64,000 bases of DNA from Kangiella geojedonensis (GTDB taxonomy: Bacteria > Pseudomonadota > Gammaproteobacteria > Enterobacterales > Kangiellaceae): contig NZ_CP010975.1 in assembly GCF_000981765.1 (NCBI RefSeq), positions 2,046,001 to 2,110,000 of the forward strand, given 5' to 3'. The notes below the pieces were generated by a model that was given only the letters and a program-made list of their open reading frames with translations, was not told the DNA's origin and did no database searches. Each line of letters opens with the position of its first letter. Positions within the stretch are counted from its first letter, which is position 1. The position numbers and the translations under genes are program-made. Below are positions 17,825 through 27,265 of the stretch, in pieces.

Positions 17825-19612
17825 TCACCCCGCCTGTGACTCAGATTTTTGCTTCAATGCCAGCCAACCAGCCAGCTCTTCTGCTAATACAAACTGGCAA
17901 TAGGGTGACTGCTGCCAGTTATGCGGCGTCAGAAAATCTGTCCAAGATTGCTTTGTATCCACCTGCCAGTAATCATCAAGGGCTTTAATCAGTCGAGTCT
18001 TTAGTTGTTCTAAGCTCACAACCGCAGTTTCATGAGTATCTGCTTGTGCCGTCTCATAAAGTACATTTTGCGTTAATTGCTTAATATCAACATGAAGTAT
18101 TGAAGCTGGGACTTTTCTTAAAGCTACCGACTGCGGCCCTGTAACGTTTAAATCAAACCCAAGTTTTGCCCAATTTGAAATGCTTTCATCAGAAAGCGTA
18201 TCCGCTGGAATACCTAAACGTTCAGGAATTAACAAAGGCCGTTGTTTCACATCACAACTCTGCCACTCTTTATGCAAAAGCTGAGCGGTGTAATCCAACC
18301 AAAAGCCTCGAACATCAAGTACCTGAAGTCCCTTATCTTTGGGCTGTATTAGAAAACGATCAGCGACTAAAATAAAATTCCCGACCTGACCAGCCCCTTT
18401 TGGAGCATAGGACTGAAAGTGACGCTCTTTTCCCGTAAGTTGTCGTGACTTATTGTCATCGGGGCGCACCATTGGCTCCTGCTCGACAGAAACTCCAGCC
18501 TCCAACCTCGGGTGATAATACTCATCCTTAAGTTCGTGGTTTTGCGGTATGTAGGCTCTATGGACTTCTTCCACCCGCCTTAAATCTTCCGCGTGCAATA
18601 CCTCACCTTGGGACAGCAAGCAGTCTGACACAGCCCTAGAAATAAAATCATGAACTTGTCTCGCATCAGAAAACCGGACCTCATGCTTAGTCGGATGAAC
18701 GTTGACATCCACCTTCTCAGCATCCAACTCAAGGTAAAGAACGTATGCAGGAACTCGCCCCGTGGGTAGCAAGTCTTGATAGGCTTGCCGAATGGCATGG
18801 TTCAGGGTGCGGTCTCGAACAGCACGACCGTTGACGAATACATACTGGCTCATGTTCGAATTTTGGTGAAAATCTGGGTGAGATAGCCACCCCCATAAAC
18901 GTAAGTGGTCAATACTGGCGTCTAAAACCAACGACTGACTTAGGAAGTTATTGCTAACAATCGAGCCAATACGCTGTTTTTGTTGCTCCTCAGACTGTGC
19001 GGCAGGGATTCGTTTTGTGACTTTGCCATTATGTTTTAAAGTGAAAGCTACCTGCGGCGAAGCCAAGGCGACTCGCTTCATGGTTTCTTCGATATGAACA
19101 TACTCAGTACGTTCAGCGCGCAAAAACTTTTGTCGAGCTGGCGTATTAAAAAATAAATCCCTGACCTCAACGATAGTCCCTACGGGCATTGGTCGAGGCT
19201 GGATGTCTACCGCCATATCTTGTCCCTGAGCGATGGCCGACCAACCGGTGGAATTATCACTTGCAGTACTTGCTTTAGAACTTAACGTTAATCGAGCTAC
19301 GGAACTAATACTGGCTAAAGCCTCTCCGCGAAACCCCAGTGTATGAATAGCCTTTAGATCTTCCGTGCGTTCGATTTTACTGGTGGCATGTCGCGCCAGA
19401 GCTAACCCAAGCTCTTCACGCTCAATACCATGACCATCGTCTGTAATCCGAATCAGTCGCGTTCCCCCGCGCTCGACATCCAGCTGAATTCGAGTAGCAC
19501 CAGCATCAACCGCATTTTCCAGCAGTTCTTTCACTACCGACGAAGGTCGCTCGACGACTTCACCAGCAGCAATCTGGTTCGCTAACAGTGGGGAAAGCTT
19601 TTTAATGTGCAT
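17825..19612 (-). CDS. mutL: DNA mismatch repair protein MutL
   Basis: 595 residues. N-terminal GHKL ATPase: [34 protein letters not shown], and [12 protein letters not shown] variable linker covers about residues 335-400, then a dimerisation domain. The place where endonuclease-type MutL proteins carry DQHA(X)2E(X)4E reads [15 protein letters not shown] here, so this is the nickase-free type that works with MutH in methyl-directed repair. Length is normal. It follows the amidase gene by 17 bases and leads into miaA, probably as one transcript. Confidence 0.96.
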   Translation of the reverse strand: MHIKKLSPLLANQIAAGEVVERPSSVVKELLENAVDAGATRIQLDVERGGTRLIRITDDGHGIEREELGLALARHATSKIERTEDLKAIHTLGFRGEALASISSVARLTLSSKASTASDNSTGWSAIAQGQDMAVDIQPRPMPVGTIVEVRDLFFNTPARQKFLRAERTEYVHIEETMKRVALASPQVAFTLKHNGKVTKRIPAAQSEEQQKQRIGSIVSNNFLSQSLVLDASIDHLRLWGWLSHPDFHQNSNMSQYVFVNGRAVRDRTLNHAIRQAYQDLLPTGRVPAYVLYLELDAEKVDVNVHPTKHEVRFSDARQVHDFISRAVSDCLLSQGEVLHAEDLRRVEEVHRAYIPQNHELKDEYYHPRLEAGVSVEQEPMVRPDDNKSRQLTGKERHFQSYAPKGAGQVGNFILVADRFLIQPKDKGLQVLDVRGFWLDYTAQLLHKEWQSCDVKQRPLLIPERLGIPADTLSDESISNWAKLGFDLNVTGPQSVALRKVPASILHVDIKQLTQNVLYETAQADTHETAVVSLEQLKTRLIKALDDYWQVDTKQSWTDFLTPHNWQQSPYCQFVLAEELAGWLALKQKSESQAG

Positions 19613-19629
19613 ATCTGTCTGGGTAGCTG

Positions 19630-20946
19630 TTAGCTACGAGGGATCACTAACTTTTGACCAATTCGAACCGTATTCGAGGTCATTTTATTAGCTCTTTTGA
19701 TTTCATTAACGCTAGTATTAAAGCGCTTCGCAACCTTAATAAGATTATCGCCTCGCTTTACATGGTAAATGTTCTTTCGGTATAAGCTGGCAAACTTAGT
19801 ACCATCCGGCGCATGATTCTTAAAATAATCAACGATGCCGTCTCTAACCGCGCCTGCAAGTTTGCGGCGATACGATGAGGTTTTAAGCAAGCGCTCTTCA
19901 CCGGGATTAGAAATAAATCCAGACTCCACCAAAATCGATGGGATATCAGGGTTTTTAAGCACGAGTAGCGAGTTTTCTTCCACATAGTGCTTGTGCATCT
20001 TTGGGGCAACGCGCTTCATCGCTGAATGGACTTCTTTGCCAACTTTAAAGCTTTCCGCAATCGAACTTTCCATCTGCAAATCTAACAACACCGAACGCAC
20101 CGAATTATCATACTCGGATAAGACCACAGTACTGTCGACACCGCCCAACAGCTCTGATTTTTCTTCCTGCAACTTCATCCAGCGAGCTACTTCAGATTTA
20201 GCGCCGTAGAGGTTCAAGACCCAAACCGATGCCCCTCTGGCTTTAGGGCTTTTAAAACCGTCCGCATGCACCGATACAAATAAATCCGCACGGTGTTTTC
20301 GTGCAATGTCGGTACGTTTACGATGTGGAATATAATAATCTCCCTCACGCACCATAATAGCCTTTAAGCCGTTCACCGAGTTAATAGCATCGACCAAATC
20401 TCTAGACAACTTAAGCACAATATCTTTTTCGCGGGTACCGCTGGGGCCCATGGCACCGGGGTCTTCACCACCATGCCCCGCATCCACGGCAATCACAATA
20501 TCTCGCTCCGCACCAATAGCAGACTCGGGTGGCTTGATGACTTCGCGTTTCTTATCCAGCAAGTCGATAACCAGACGATCGCTGTACTCTTGATAAGGTT
20601 TTAAAGAAAAACTCTTGGGTTCCGCACTTTTATTTAAATCAAGTACTAACCTTAGGACCCCTTCTCTCGGTGGCTTGCTTTGGCGCACACGCTTTACTAG
20701 ATCACTTTTAATGTCTAGCTGATTCAAGTCAACAGAGACGCGGGACTCAGGGATATCGACCACAATTCGGTCAGGATTGGTAAGGACAGTTAATTCGTGC
20801 TCGACAGGAGAGGTCAGGTCGAAAACAACCCGTGTCGATTCTGGAGATTGCCAAAACCTCATGCTTTTGATGACCGCAGCTTGGGCTGCAAAGCCGAACA
20901 TCAAGGTAGCGGCGAATAATGTTTTTGTAAAATGCTTTTTTATCAT
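19630..20946 (-). CDS. amiB: N-acetylmuramoyl-L-alanine amidase with AMIN and LysM domains
   Basis: About 438 residues. Signal peptide (KTLFAATLMFGFAAQA), AMIN domain at roughly residues 20-125 (MRFWQSPESTRVVFDLTSP), Amidase_3 catalytic domain at about 165-390 (VAVDAGHGGEDPGAMGP with zinc His; SVHADGF; VESGFISNPGEE with catalytic Glu), and a C-terminal LysM repeat (YHVKRGDNLIKVAKRFN). It cleaves peptide stems from peptidoglycan in the periplasm during cell separation. I chose the ATG at 20946, which begins directly with the signal peptide; an upstream ATG at 20997 would add 17 residues. Part of tsaE-amiB-mutL-miaA. Confidence 0.95.
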   Translation of the reverse strand: MIKKHFTKTLFAATLMFGFAAQAAVIKSMRFWQSPESTRVVFDLTSPVEHELTVLTNPDRIVVDIPESRVSVDLNQLDIKSDLVKRVRQSKPPREGVLRLVLDLNKSAEPKSFSLKPYQEYSDRLVIDLLDKKREVIKPPESAIGAERDIVIAVDAGHGGEDPGAMGPSGTREKDIVLKLSRDLVDAINSVNGLKAIMVREGDYYIPHRKRTDIARKHRADLFVSVHADGFKSPKARGASVWVLNLYGAKSEVARWMKLQEEKSELLGGVDSTVVLSEYDNSVRSVLLDLQMESSIAESFKVGKEVHSAMKRVAPKMHKHYVEENSLLVLKNPDIPSILVESGFISNPGEERLLKTSSYRRKLAGAVRDGIVDYFKNHAPDGTKFASLYRKNIYHVKRGDNLIKVAKRFNTSVNEIKRANKMTSNTVRIGQKLVIPRS

Positions 20947-21001
20947 TGTCACTTTGCAGTTACTGCTCCATTTGATTTTGGCACAAATTAGCGTCACTTG
21001 G

Positions 21002-21502
21002 CTAGTTTTTGGCTAACTTTTGACGTATTTTCTGTGCCAGATCTTGCCCTAACACCGAATCGGTAAAAGCCAACTCTGCTTTTCGCCCTAAGTCTTGATA
21101 CGTCAGTTCTATTACCAAGTCAGCTTTAGGGATCATACCGTCGCCTTTGTCTGGCCACTCAAAAACCAGTAAAGAGTCCTCATCTTGATATTCCCGAATA
21201 CCGATAAACTCAAGCTCTTCTGGGTCTGCCAAGCGGTATAAATCAAAGTGATAAACACTGTGACCGTTTAATTCATAAGGTTCAACCAGCGTATACGTCG
21301 GGCTTTTCACTGCCCCTGTATGGCCAAGGCCCTGCAACAGACCGCGGACAAACGTCGTTTTACCAGCCCCCAAATCGCCATACATATAGATGGTAAAAGG
21401 TCGCGGTAACAACTCTGATAAAGCCAAGCCGAGGCCTACCGTTTCAGTGTCATTCTCTAAAAAAAAACTTAATTGTGGTTTGTCTAATACCGTATTTTCC
21501 AC
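21002..21502 (-). CDS. tsaE: tRNA threonylcarbamoyladenosine biosynthesis ATPase TsaE
   Basis: 166 residues. Walker A GDLGAGKTTFVRG, then SPTYTLVEPYE, VYHFDLYRL, and LLVFEWPDKGDG: the TsaE pattern. It works with TsaB and TsaD in making t6A37 of tRNAs. Start is GTG at 21502 with AGGGAG six to seven bases ahead; that ribosome site overlaps the stop codon of the nnr remnant. In most gammaproteobacteria tsaE follows nnr directly, as here. Confidence 0.95.
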   Translation of the reverse strand: MENTVLDKPQLSFFLENDTETVGLGLALSELLPRPFTIYMYGDLGAGKTTFVRGLLQGLGHTGAVKSPTYTLVEPYELNGHSVYHFDLYRLADPEELEFIGIREYQDEDSLLVFEWPDKGDGMIPKADLVIELTYQDLGRKAELAFTDSVLGQDLAQKIRQKLAKN

Positions 21503-21512
21503 CCCAAACTCC

Positions 21513-22090
21513 CTAGTTCGAAGATTGCTCCAGCTGCTTGAGCCAAATTACTAATTCATCAATCACTTCTGAGGCCAGTAAACCTCGGCGCCTGCCGTTA
21601 GCGACGCCAACTTTGCAGCTTTGATCCCATTAAGCAGGTCAATCAGCTGACAATAGTCATCCTTAAGCTCTCCGGTAACGCCAGTTCCCAACAAAGCATC
21701 AACGATCACATCAGCGAAAGACAACTCCTGCGTTTTAGCTTCTTCAATACCTAAAATATCAAACGTTTGATGGGATTCTTTTTTTATCGAAAGCAGATCT
21801 TGCCACGCCTTTTGAGGATCACCGCTAAACTCCGAATAAGCTTTAAGTGCTACCAGAGTGACGTTAAATCCCGCTTGAAGCGCATGTTTAGCAACGACTA
21901 AACCATCGCCAGCGTTGTTACCTGCTCCAGTCGCAATCAGCCAATGCTGGGCTTGTGGCCACAGCCGGCGAGCCCGCTCAAAAGCGCTGGCGCCTGCTCT
22001 TTGCATCAATTCATACAGCTCAATACCTTGCTCATCGACAAAGGCTTGCTCAATCTGCTTGATACTGTCAACGGAGAACAAAGGTTGCAT
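21513..22090 (-). pseudogene. nnr: nnr remnant: bifunctional NAD(P)HX epimerase/dehydratase with large internal deletion
   Basis: The intact family is about 500 residues: an N-terminal epimerase and a C-terminal ADP-dependent dehydratase that repair hydrated NAD(P)H. Here only the first ~150 residues of the epimerase remain (IKQIEQAFVDEQGIELYELM, GAGNNAGDGLVVAKHALQ, DVIVDALLGTGVTGEL), then the frame drifts and stops at 21563. In another frame, 21513-21610 encodes RGLLASEVIDELV and about 15 more residues to a TAG at 21513, which is the typical C-terminal end of the dehydratase. So roughly 300 middle codons, including both active sites' later parts, are gone and the frame is shifted. Not expected to be functional. 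Confidence 0.85.
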
Positions 22091-22097
22091 AGTAAGC

Positions 22098-22655
22098 TTA
22101 ATTCGATTCCGTCAGATCAATAAGGTGCTCACGATAATAGGCACATTCAGCAATAGACTCACGAATATCGTCCAGCGCTAAATGCGTCGCACTCTTTTTA
22201 AACCCTGGCAGAATCCCTGGCTTCCAGCGACGTGCCAGCTCCTTTAAGGTGCTTACGTCCAAATGACGGTAATGAAAATAGCGTTCAAGTTCCGGCATAT
22301 GCTTCACCATAAAGCGGCGATCTTGGCAGATCGAGTTACCACACATTGGCGACTTACCTTCCGGCACCCACTGTTTCAAAAACTCGATGGTTTGGCGAGA
22401 CGCTTCGGCCTCACTAACGGTGCTATCCTTAACACGTTGAGTAAGTCCTGACTTACCATGTTGCTCAACGCACCACTCATTCATGTTAGCCAGCGTATCG
22501 TCGTCCTGATGAATGGCCAACACTGGGCCTTCGGCCAATATGTTCAAATCCTTATCGGTTACGATGGTGGCGATTTCAATCACTTTATCGGTTTCAGGAT
22601 CCAATCCCGTCATTTCGAGATCCAGCCAAATTAAATTATCTGCGTTTTGTGCCAC
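22098..22655 (-). CDS. orn: Oligoribonuclease
   Basis: 185 residues. DEDDh 3'-5' exonuclease that finishes RNA decay by removing mono-nucleotides from very short RNAs: [21 protein letters not shown] (first D and E), [12 protein letters not shown] (second D), and [17 protein letters not shown] (H and last D). Full length. Divergent from phhB; close to the nnr remnant downstream (7 bases). In E. coli orn is also adjacent to rsgA and the nnr cluster. Confidence 0.97.
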   Translation of the reverse strand: MAQNADNLIWLDLEMTGLDPETDKVIEIATIVTDKDLNILAEGPVLAIHQDDDTLANMNEWCVEQHGKSGLTQRVKDSTVSEAEASRQTIEFLKQWVPEGKSPMCGNSICQDRRFMVKHMPELERYFHYRHLDVSTLKELARRWKPGILPGFKKSATHLALDDIRESIAECAYYREHLIDLTESN

Positions 22656-22762
22656 AAAACACTCCTGTTCGTTGAGTTTTGCTAAAAATATGGTGTCACT
22701 TCAGTTATTATAGACACAATTTAAAATACATGCAGATCAAAGCAACCTATTTTGGAGTATTT

Positions 22763-23146
22763 ATGGAACAGTTAGCATCAGTGCAACTCTCTAAACAGGA
22801 GTGTGTACATAACGACGACTCAAAAAAGCCATTGGGTGATGACACTCGCGATACACTATTAAAAGAACAGCTTCCTGAGTGGAATTACGATGCTGATAAA
22901 GGCGAAGTATCGCGTAAATTCAAGTTTAAAAACTATTATCACACCATGGCTTTCGTTAATGCGGTGGCTTGGATTGCCAATAAACAAGCACACCACCCTG
23001 ATCTCGAAGTGAGCTATGGTCACTGTCTTGTACGTTACACCACACATGACGCTGGCAATAGCTTGTGTCTCAACGACCTGATTTGTGCTGCGCATATTGA
23101 TGCGTTAGACAATAACGGTTCATTCGGTCCGAACTTTCAAGACTAA
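22763..23146 (+). CDS. phhB: Pterin-4a-carbinolamine dehydratase
   Basis: About 127 residues. Dehydrates 4a-hydroxytetrahydropterin, recycling the cofactor of aromatic amino acid hydroxylases. The core reads FVNAVAWIANKQAHHPDLEVSYG, with the catalytic His-His pair, then VRYTTHDAGNSLCLNDL. Start chosen at 22763, with TGGAG seven bases upstream; ATGs further up would add an unlikely N-terminus. No aromatic hydroxylase gene is next to it, so its pterin partner must be elsewhere. Confidence 0.93.
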   Translation: MEQLASVQLSKQECVHNDDSKKPLGDDTRDTLLKEQLPEWNYDADKGEVSRKFKFKNYYHTMAFVNAVAWIANKQAHHPDLEVSYGHCLVRYTTHDAGNSLCLNDLICAAHIDALDNNGSFGPNFQD

Positions 23147-23166
23147 TATCACACAAGGCCTGAGCA

Positions 23167-24144
23167 TTGGGAAAAAAACGTAAGCACAATAAAAAACAGC
23201 GTCAGGAAGCTTCTGACGAGGTCAATATCAACTCCGAAGAGCTTGGGCCTGAAGAACAAGGGATCGTGATCAGTCGCTTTGGTCAGCAGGTCGATATTGC
23301 TGACCAAAACTTCGAGACCATTCGTTGTTTTCTAAGACGCGCCAAAGAAGTTCCCGTTGTGGGCGATAAAGCAACTTTTCAGCGCCAAGAGAAGCTTGAT
23401 ACGGGTGTTCTGGTTAGATTTGAAGAGCGCACATCACTATTAAAACGCCCAACCCCACACCATGGCATTAAACCTGTGGCGGCCAATATTGACTTAGTGG
23501 CCCTACTTTTAGCACCAGAGCTTGGTTTTTCCGAAATGCTACTCGATCGTTATTTGGTCGCAGCCGAATCAAGTAATATCCCCGTTTGGTTGGTATTTAA
23601 TAAGTGGGACCTTTTAAACGACGAAGAGCGTGCCGACATACAACAACGCTTGAAAACCTACCAAGATATCGGTTACCCGATTTACTACATCAGCGCCAAG
23701 CATGGCGATCAAGTAGATGAGCTGGTTAAGGACTTACGTGGTAAACAACTCTTATTGGCAGGACAATCTGGCGTGGGTAAATCCACTCTGATTAAGTATT
23801 TATTTCCAGAGCTCGAAGTCGCCACCGCTGATATTTCAGAAACCTCAGGTCTTGGCACTCACACCACCACCGCCTCAAGACTCTACAAACTCGACGATGA
23901 GACTTATCTCGTCGACTCGCCAGGGGTTCGTGAGTTTGGTTTGTGGCACCTCGAAGATCACGACATCCAGCAAGGTTTTGTGGAAATTTATAAGCTCGCC
24001 GAAAACTGCAAATTCCGTGACTGTAAACACATCAAAGAGCCTGGCTGCGCAGTACTCGCTGCTGCTAAAAACGGCGAGATCGCAGAATCACGTATGAAAA
24101 ACTACCACCACCTAATTCAAAACTACGATCAGCAGTTTAGTTAA
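23167..24144 (+). CDS. rsgA: Ribosome small subunit-dependent GTPase RsgA
   Basis: 325 residues. Late assembly factor of the 30S subunit. Basic N-terminus (KKRKHNKKQRQ), OB domain, then a circularly permuted GTPase: NKWD (G4) precedes GQSGVGKSTLIKYL (P-loop) and DSPGVREFGL (G3). The C-terminal zinc site is CKFRDCKHIKEPGCAV. The start codon is TTG at 23167, with AAGG about nine bases ahead. Lies 20 bases after phhB. A long imperfect hairpin, AAACAGAC (24163-24170) to GTCTGTTT (24196-24203), follows and may end the transcript. Confidence 0.96.
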   Translation: MGKKRKHNKKQRQEASDEVNINSEELGPEEQGIVISRFGQQVDIADQNFETIRCFLRRAKEVPVVGDKATFQRQEKLDTGVLVRFEERTSLLKRPTPHHGIKPVAANIDLVALLLAPELGFSEMLLDRYLVAAESSNIPVWLVFNKWDLLNDEERADIQQRLKTYQDIGYPIYYISAKHGDQVDELVKDLRGKQLLLAGQSGVGKSTLIKYLFPELEVATADISETSGLGTHTTTASRLYKLDDETYLVDSPGVREFGLWHLEDHDIQQGFVEIYKLAENCKFRDCKHIKEPGCAVLAAAKNGEIAESRMKNYHHLIQNYDQQFS

Positions 24145-24253
24145 GCGATAAGAAAAGCTCACAAACAGACGAATGTGTAACCATCCTTACCATTAGTCTG
24201 TTTGAATAATTTAAGTTACAATCCATTCATCTAAAGTAACGATTGAAACCACC

Positions 24254-25105
24254 ATGGCTGACAAACTTAAAGTCTTATTACAATACCTAATTCCCCAGCA
24301 CGGAATTTCTCTTTTAATGGGGAAGGTTGCTGAGAGTAAAAACGCTACCATCAAAAATACTTTTGCCAAATGGTTCATCAAAAAGTACGGCATCGACATG
24401 AGTATTGCCGAGCGCGAAAATCCTGAAGATTATGAAACCTTTAATGATTTTTTTACGCGCAGCTTAAAAGACGGTGTTCGTCCGATTGCAGAAGGTGACT
24501 CGGTTATCGTCAACCCTGCTGACGGTAATGTGAGCCAGCTGGGTCCTATTGATAATGACTTTATATTTCAAGCGAAAGGCCATCGTTATAGCGCCAAGAC
24601 GTTATTAGGTGGCGATGCTGAACTTGCGAAGCCCTTTGAGAATGGCGAGTTTGCGACTATTTATTTGTCCCCGAAAGATTACCACCGCGTGCACATGCCG
24701 ATGACAGGCAAGCTGACGAAAATGCTTCATGTGCCAGGCAAGCTATTCAGCGTCAATCCTTTAACCGCACGCAATGTTCCTAACCTATTTGCGCGCAATG
24801 AACGCGTAGTCGCCATGTTTGACACGGACTTAGGTCCAATGGCGATGGTGTTGGTCGGCGCAACCATTGTTGGCAGCATCGAAACCGTTTGGGAAGGCAC
24901 TATCACGCCACCGACGCGTGATGATGTCAAAGTGTGGGACTATCAAGATCAAAACATAACTCTTGAGAAAGGGGCTGAAATGGGCCGCTTTAAGCTGGGC
25001 TCTACGGTGATTTTATTATTCCCTAAAGACACCATGACTTGGGAAGACTCCATGAAAGCTAATGCTCCAACCGTCATGGGCACTGCGTTAGCTCGCAAAA
25101 GTTAG
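24254..25105 (+). CDS. psd: Phosphatidylserine decarboxylase
   Basis: 283 residues, synthesised as a proenzyme that cuts itself to form a pyruvoyl group. The cleavage site RFKLGSTVILLF has Gly-Ser near residue 252. Other family motifs: FNDFFTRSLKDGVRP, NPADGNVSQLG, LSPKDYHRVHMPMTGKL, and GATIVGSIETVWEGTI. It makes phosphatidylethanolamine at the inner membrane. rsgA and psd are adjacent in many gammaproteobacteria. Confidence 0.97.
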   Translation: MADKLKVLLQYLIPQHGISLLMGKVAESKNATIKNTFAKWFIKKYGIDMSIAERENPEDYETFNDFFTRSLKDGVRPIAEGDSVIVNPADGNVSQLGPIDNDFIFQAKGHRYSAKTLLGGDAELAKPFENGEFATIYLSPKDYHRVHMPMTGKLTKMLHVPGKLFSVNPLTARNVPNLFARNERVVAMFDTDLGPMAMVLVGATIVGSIETVWEGTITPPTRDDVKVWDYQDQNITLEKGAEMGRFKLGSTVILLFPKDTMTWEDSMKANAPTVMGTALARKS

Positions 25106-25238
25106 TCCCAAAGAAAGTCGCTCCTAATAACAGCCCCTCAATCGGTGCTAAGACGACTTAGCACCGACTTGCCTTTATCATACATCTCTGCCATTCTTAT
25201 CCAAGCAATTGATAATTAAAACAATTGGAGTCAAGACT

Positions 25239-25778
25239 ATGGCCACAGAGAGCACCAAATACACCTTATTAATGCGTATCCTGCACTGGCTCATCGCCGT
25301 CCTAATTTTGGGCATGATTGGGGTTGGCTGGTACATGGCGGGATTGCCTGATGAGCACCCAACTAAATACGACATCTACCCCATCCACAAATCCATTGGC
25401 ATCACCTTATTGGGGTTAGTCGTTATCCGTTTACTGGTTAGGTTTTTCAGCCCAATCCCCAAGCTGCCACGAGAACTGTCAGGCTGGGAAAAAGTTTTAA
25501 CTAAAACCGTGCACTTCCTGCTTTATCTATTAATGATATTAGTACCGATCTCTGGCTATATGATGTCTGACTTCGCTGGCTTCCCGGTAGAATGGTTCGG
25601 TATTGAAATCCCTGGTTTTGTTGAGGACAACATGGACAACTCCCAGAGTGCTCTCGATGCTCACGGCATTTTACCCTACATCTTATTAGGATTAATCGCA
25701 CTGCACCTGCTTGGTTCTTTAAAACACCGCTTCCTAGATAAAGGTAAGAATACTGACGTTTTAAAGCGAATGTTATAA
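25239..25778 (+). CDS. Cytochrome b561 family protein
   Basis: About 179 residues with four membrane segments. The bacterial b561 pattern is seen: LMRILHWLIAVLILGMIGVGWYM (heme His in the first helix), YPIHKSIGITLLGLVVIRLLVR, VHFLLYLLMILVPISGYMMSD, and LHLLGSLKHRF. These proteins carry two b hemes and move electrons, often from quinol, in the inner membrane. Start set at 25239, which has TGGAG eight bases ahead; the in-frame ATG at 25209 has none. Confidence 0.92.
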   Translation: MATESTKYTLLMRILHWLIAVLILGMIGVGWYMAGLPDEHPTKYDIYPIHKSIGITLLGLVVIRLLVRFFSPIPKLPRELSGWEKVLTKTVHFLLYLLMILVPISGYMMSDFAGFPVEWFGIEIPGFVEDNMDNSQSALDAHGILPYILLGLIALHLLGSLKHRFLDKGKNTDVLKRML

Positions 25779-25808
25779 CAACCACTGAAAACACTCGCTC
25801 AGAATAAA

Positions 25809-25835
25809 AAAAGCCCTAATATGCATTAGGGCTTT
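25809..25835. terminator. Bidirectional terminator between cytochrome b561 and DUF937 genes
   Basis: AAGCCCTAAT (25811-25820) pairs with ATTAGGGCTT (25825-25834) around ATGC, with A and T flanks on both sides. It serves both convergent genes. Confidence 0.88.
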
Positions 25836-25842
25836 ATTTCAA

Positions 25843-26352
25843 TTAACGAAATAGCTTGCTCGCCATACCTGCGACGTCATCCAGTACAGAGCCGTCATTA
25901 TCTGAATCGAGCAAACCTTGCTGACTTTGCTGGCTGTTCGTTTCTTTAGTGAGTGAGCCCATCAGCATATTGGCAGCCAAAGGTAAGATTTGCTTTAAAA
26001 TACCGCTATCAATCCCAGTTTTGCTTGAAGCTTGCTCAGCTACTTGGCGACTGGTTTCTTTGCTCCCCAGCAAGTGACCTAATATTGCGTTACCATTATC
26101 AACAGCTTGTGGTTCGGTTAAGCGCTGTGGCTGCTCAATGTATTCTTGATTCTTGCTATTGGACAAGGCGCCTAGTAATGACTCGAGTCCACCCTGTTGT
26201 TGCGTATTATGTTGTATCCCTTTCTTTAAAGAGGGTAACAGTTGCTCTAAGGCGTTACTGGTTTGTTGTTTGTCTAAATTAAACTGTTTCGCTATTTGCT
26301 CTACAGCCCCTGAGTTTTGTGACCCTAAAACCATATTCACTAAATCCTGCAT
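25843..26352 (-). CDS. DUF937 domain protein
   Basis: About 169 residues. DUF937/YidB-like pattern: LVNMVLGSQNSGAVEQIAKQF, NALEQLLPSLKKGIQ, ILGHLLGSKETSRQVAEQ, and LKQILPLAANMLMGSL, followed by a DNDGSVLDDVAGMASKLF C-terminus. Mostly helical, Gln-rich, no signal peptide; function not established. Start chosen at 26352 because TAGGAG lies five bases upstream; an ATG at 26376 would put that ribosome site inside the gene. Confidence 0.85.
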   Translation of the reverse strand: MQDLVNMVLGSQNSGAVEQIAKQFNLDKQQTSNALEQLLPSLKKGIQHNTQQQGGLESLLGALSNSKNQEYIEQPQRLTEPQAVDNGNAILGHLLGSKETSRQVAEQASSKTGIDSGILKQILPLAANMLMGSLTKETNSQQSQQGLLDSDNDGSVLDDVAGMASKLFR

Positions 26353-26502
26353 ACCCGCTCCTAAGATTCCATACAAAAAATAACTATACCCCCAGATGAA
26401 ATTGTTGGCAAAAGTGCTATCCTAAGTTTTAACTTTATTTACTTTTTTTATTGATACCTCATTATCATTAGGTACCGACTAAAGACGATAGAGAGAAGTT
26501 CT

Positions 26503-26886
26503 ATGAGCGATCGGATGGAGCATTTCAAGCAACAAGTGTATTACTGGGTCAGCAAAATACCGAAAGGTAAAGTCACCAGTTATGGTGCTATAGCAAAGTT
26601 GTCCGGTTTCCCTCGACATGCTCGCCATGTCAGTAAAGCATTGGGGTCTGCCCCCAACCGAAAGCAGCTTCCATGGCAACGAGTCATTGGTGCGGATGGT
26701 AAAATAGCCTTTAATCCCGATAGCGAGCACTTTGCTATCCAGCAAACTTTATTAGAACAAGAAGGCGTTAAAGTGGTAAAAGGTAAAGTGGATCTAAAAC
26801 AATATGCTTGGGAGCATCCACTTATGGAGAAAGCCAGCTCATCAAAAGGTGAGAACGGCATGCAGGCTGAGGAGTTCTTTAGATAA
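26503..26886 (+). CDS. atl: Alkyltransferase-like protein (ATL), catalytically dead MGMT homologue
   Basis: 127 residues. It has the DNA-binding domain of O6-alkylguanine-DNA alkyltransferases (GKVTSYGAIAKLSG, ARHVSKALGSAP), but the reactive PCHRV motif reads PWQRVIG, with Trp58 replacing the acceptor Cys. Such proteins bind O6-alkylguanine and hand it to nucleotide excision repair instead of repairing it themselves. The start has GAGAGAAG upstream. The last ~25 residues are low-complexity and not part of the family core. Confidence 0.93.
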   Translation: MSDRMEHFKQQVYYWVSKIPKGKVTSYGAIAKLSGFPRHARHVSKALGSAPNRKQLPWQRVIGADGKIAFNPDSEHFAIQQTLLEQEGVKVVKGKVDLKQYAWEHPLMEKASSSKGENGMQAEEFFR

Positions 26887-26896
26887 CGTGAAGAAA

Positions 26897-27259
26897 TTAA
26901 AGCGGTTGGCGTTGCTCCTGTAACGACTGGCAGTCAAGACAAAGCTCCGTTTCTGGGGCCACATCAAGACGCTTAAGGTTAATAGCTTCGCCACACTCTA
27001 AACAGAAACCAAAATCATCAGTCTCAGTTCGCTTCAGAGCTTTTCTTACAGCAATCAAACGCTTTTCGTCACGCTGATGGGCCGCACTAACCATCGCTTG
27101 CTGCTGCATAGCATCACCTCTGGATACTCTTCCCATGCGCGCCTGATCCAACTCAACTGCTTGACTGGCTTCAGATGACAAGCCTAAAAACTCCATCAAT
27201 TCTGCTTCTAGCTGAATTAAATCTTTTGAGTATTTTTGAACTTGAGACTTTTTCATCAA
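26897..27259 (-). CDS. TraR/DksA-type zinc finger protein
   Basis: 120 residues. N-terminal helices with a coiled coil, then a C4 zinc finger CLECGEAINLKRLDVAPETELCLDCQ (residues about 88-113, split by a 17-residue loop). This places it in the DksA/TraR family that enters the RNA polymerase secondary channel, but it is shorter than true DksA and lacks its extended coiled-coil tip. Likely a small paralogue; target unknown. It follows the YqcC gene with a gap of 6 bases, so the two are probably co-transcribed. Confidence 0.85.
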   Translation of the reverse strand: MMKKSQVQKYSKDLIQLEAELMEFLGLSSEASQAVELDQARMGRVSRGDAMQQQAMVSAAHQRDEKRLIAVRKALKRTETDDFGFCLECGEAINLKRLDVAPETELCLDCQSLQEQRQPL

Positions 27260-27265
27260 TGAATT

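Noticed and set aside
26440-26480. Half Fur-like box TGATAATGA upstream of the alkyltransferase-like gene
   Set aside because: Only eight bases of one half-site fit; the other half does not, and iron control of this gene is not expected.
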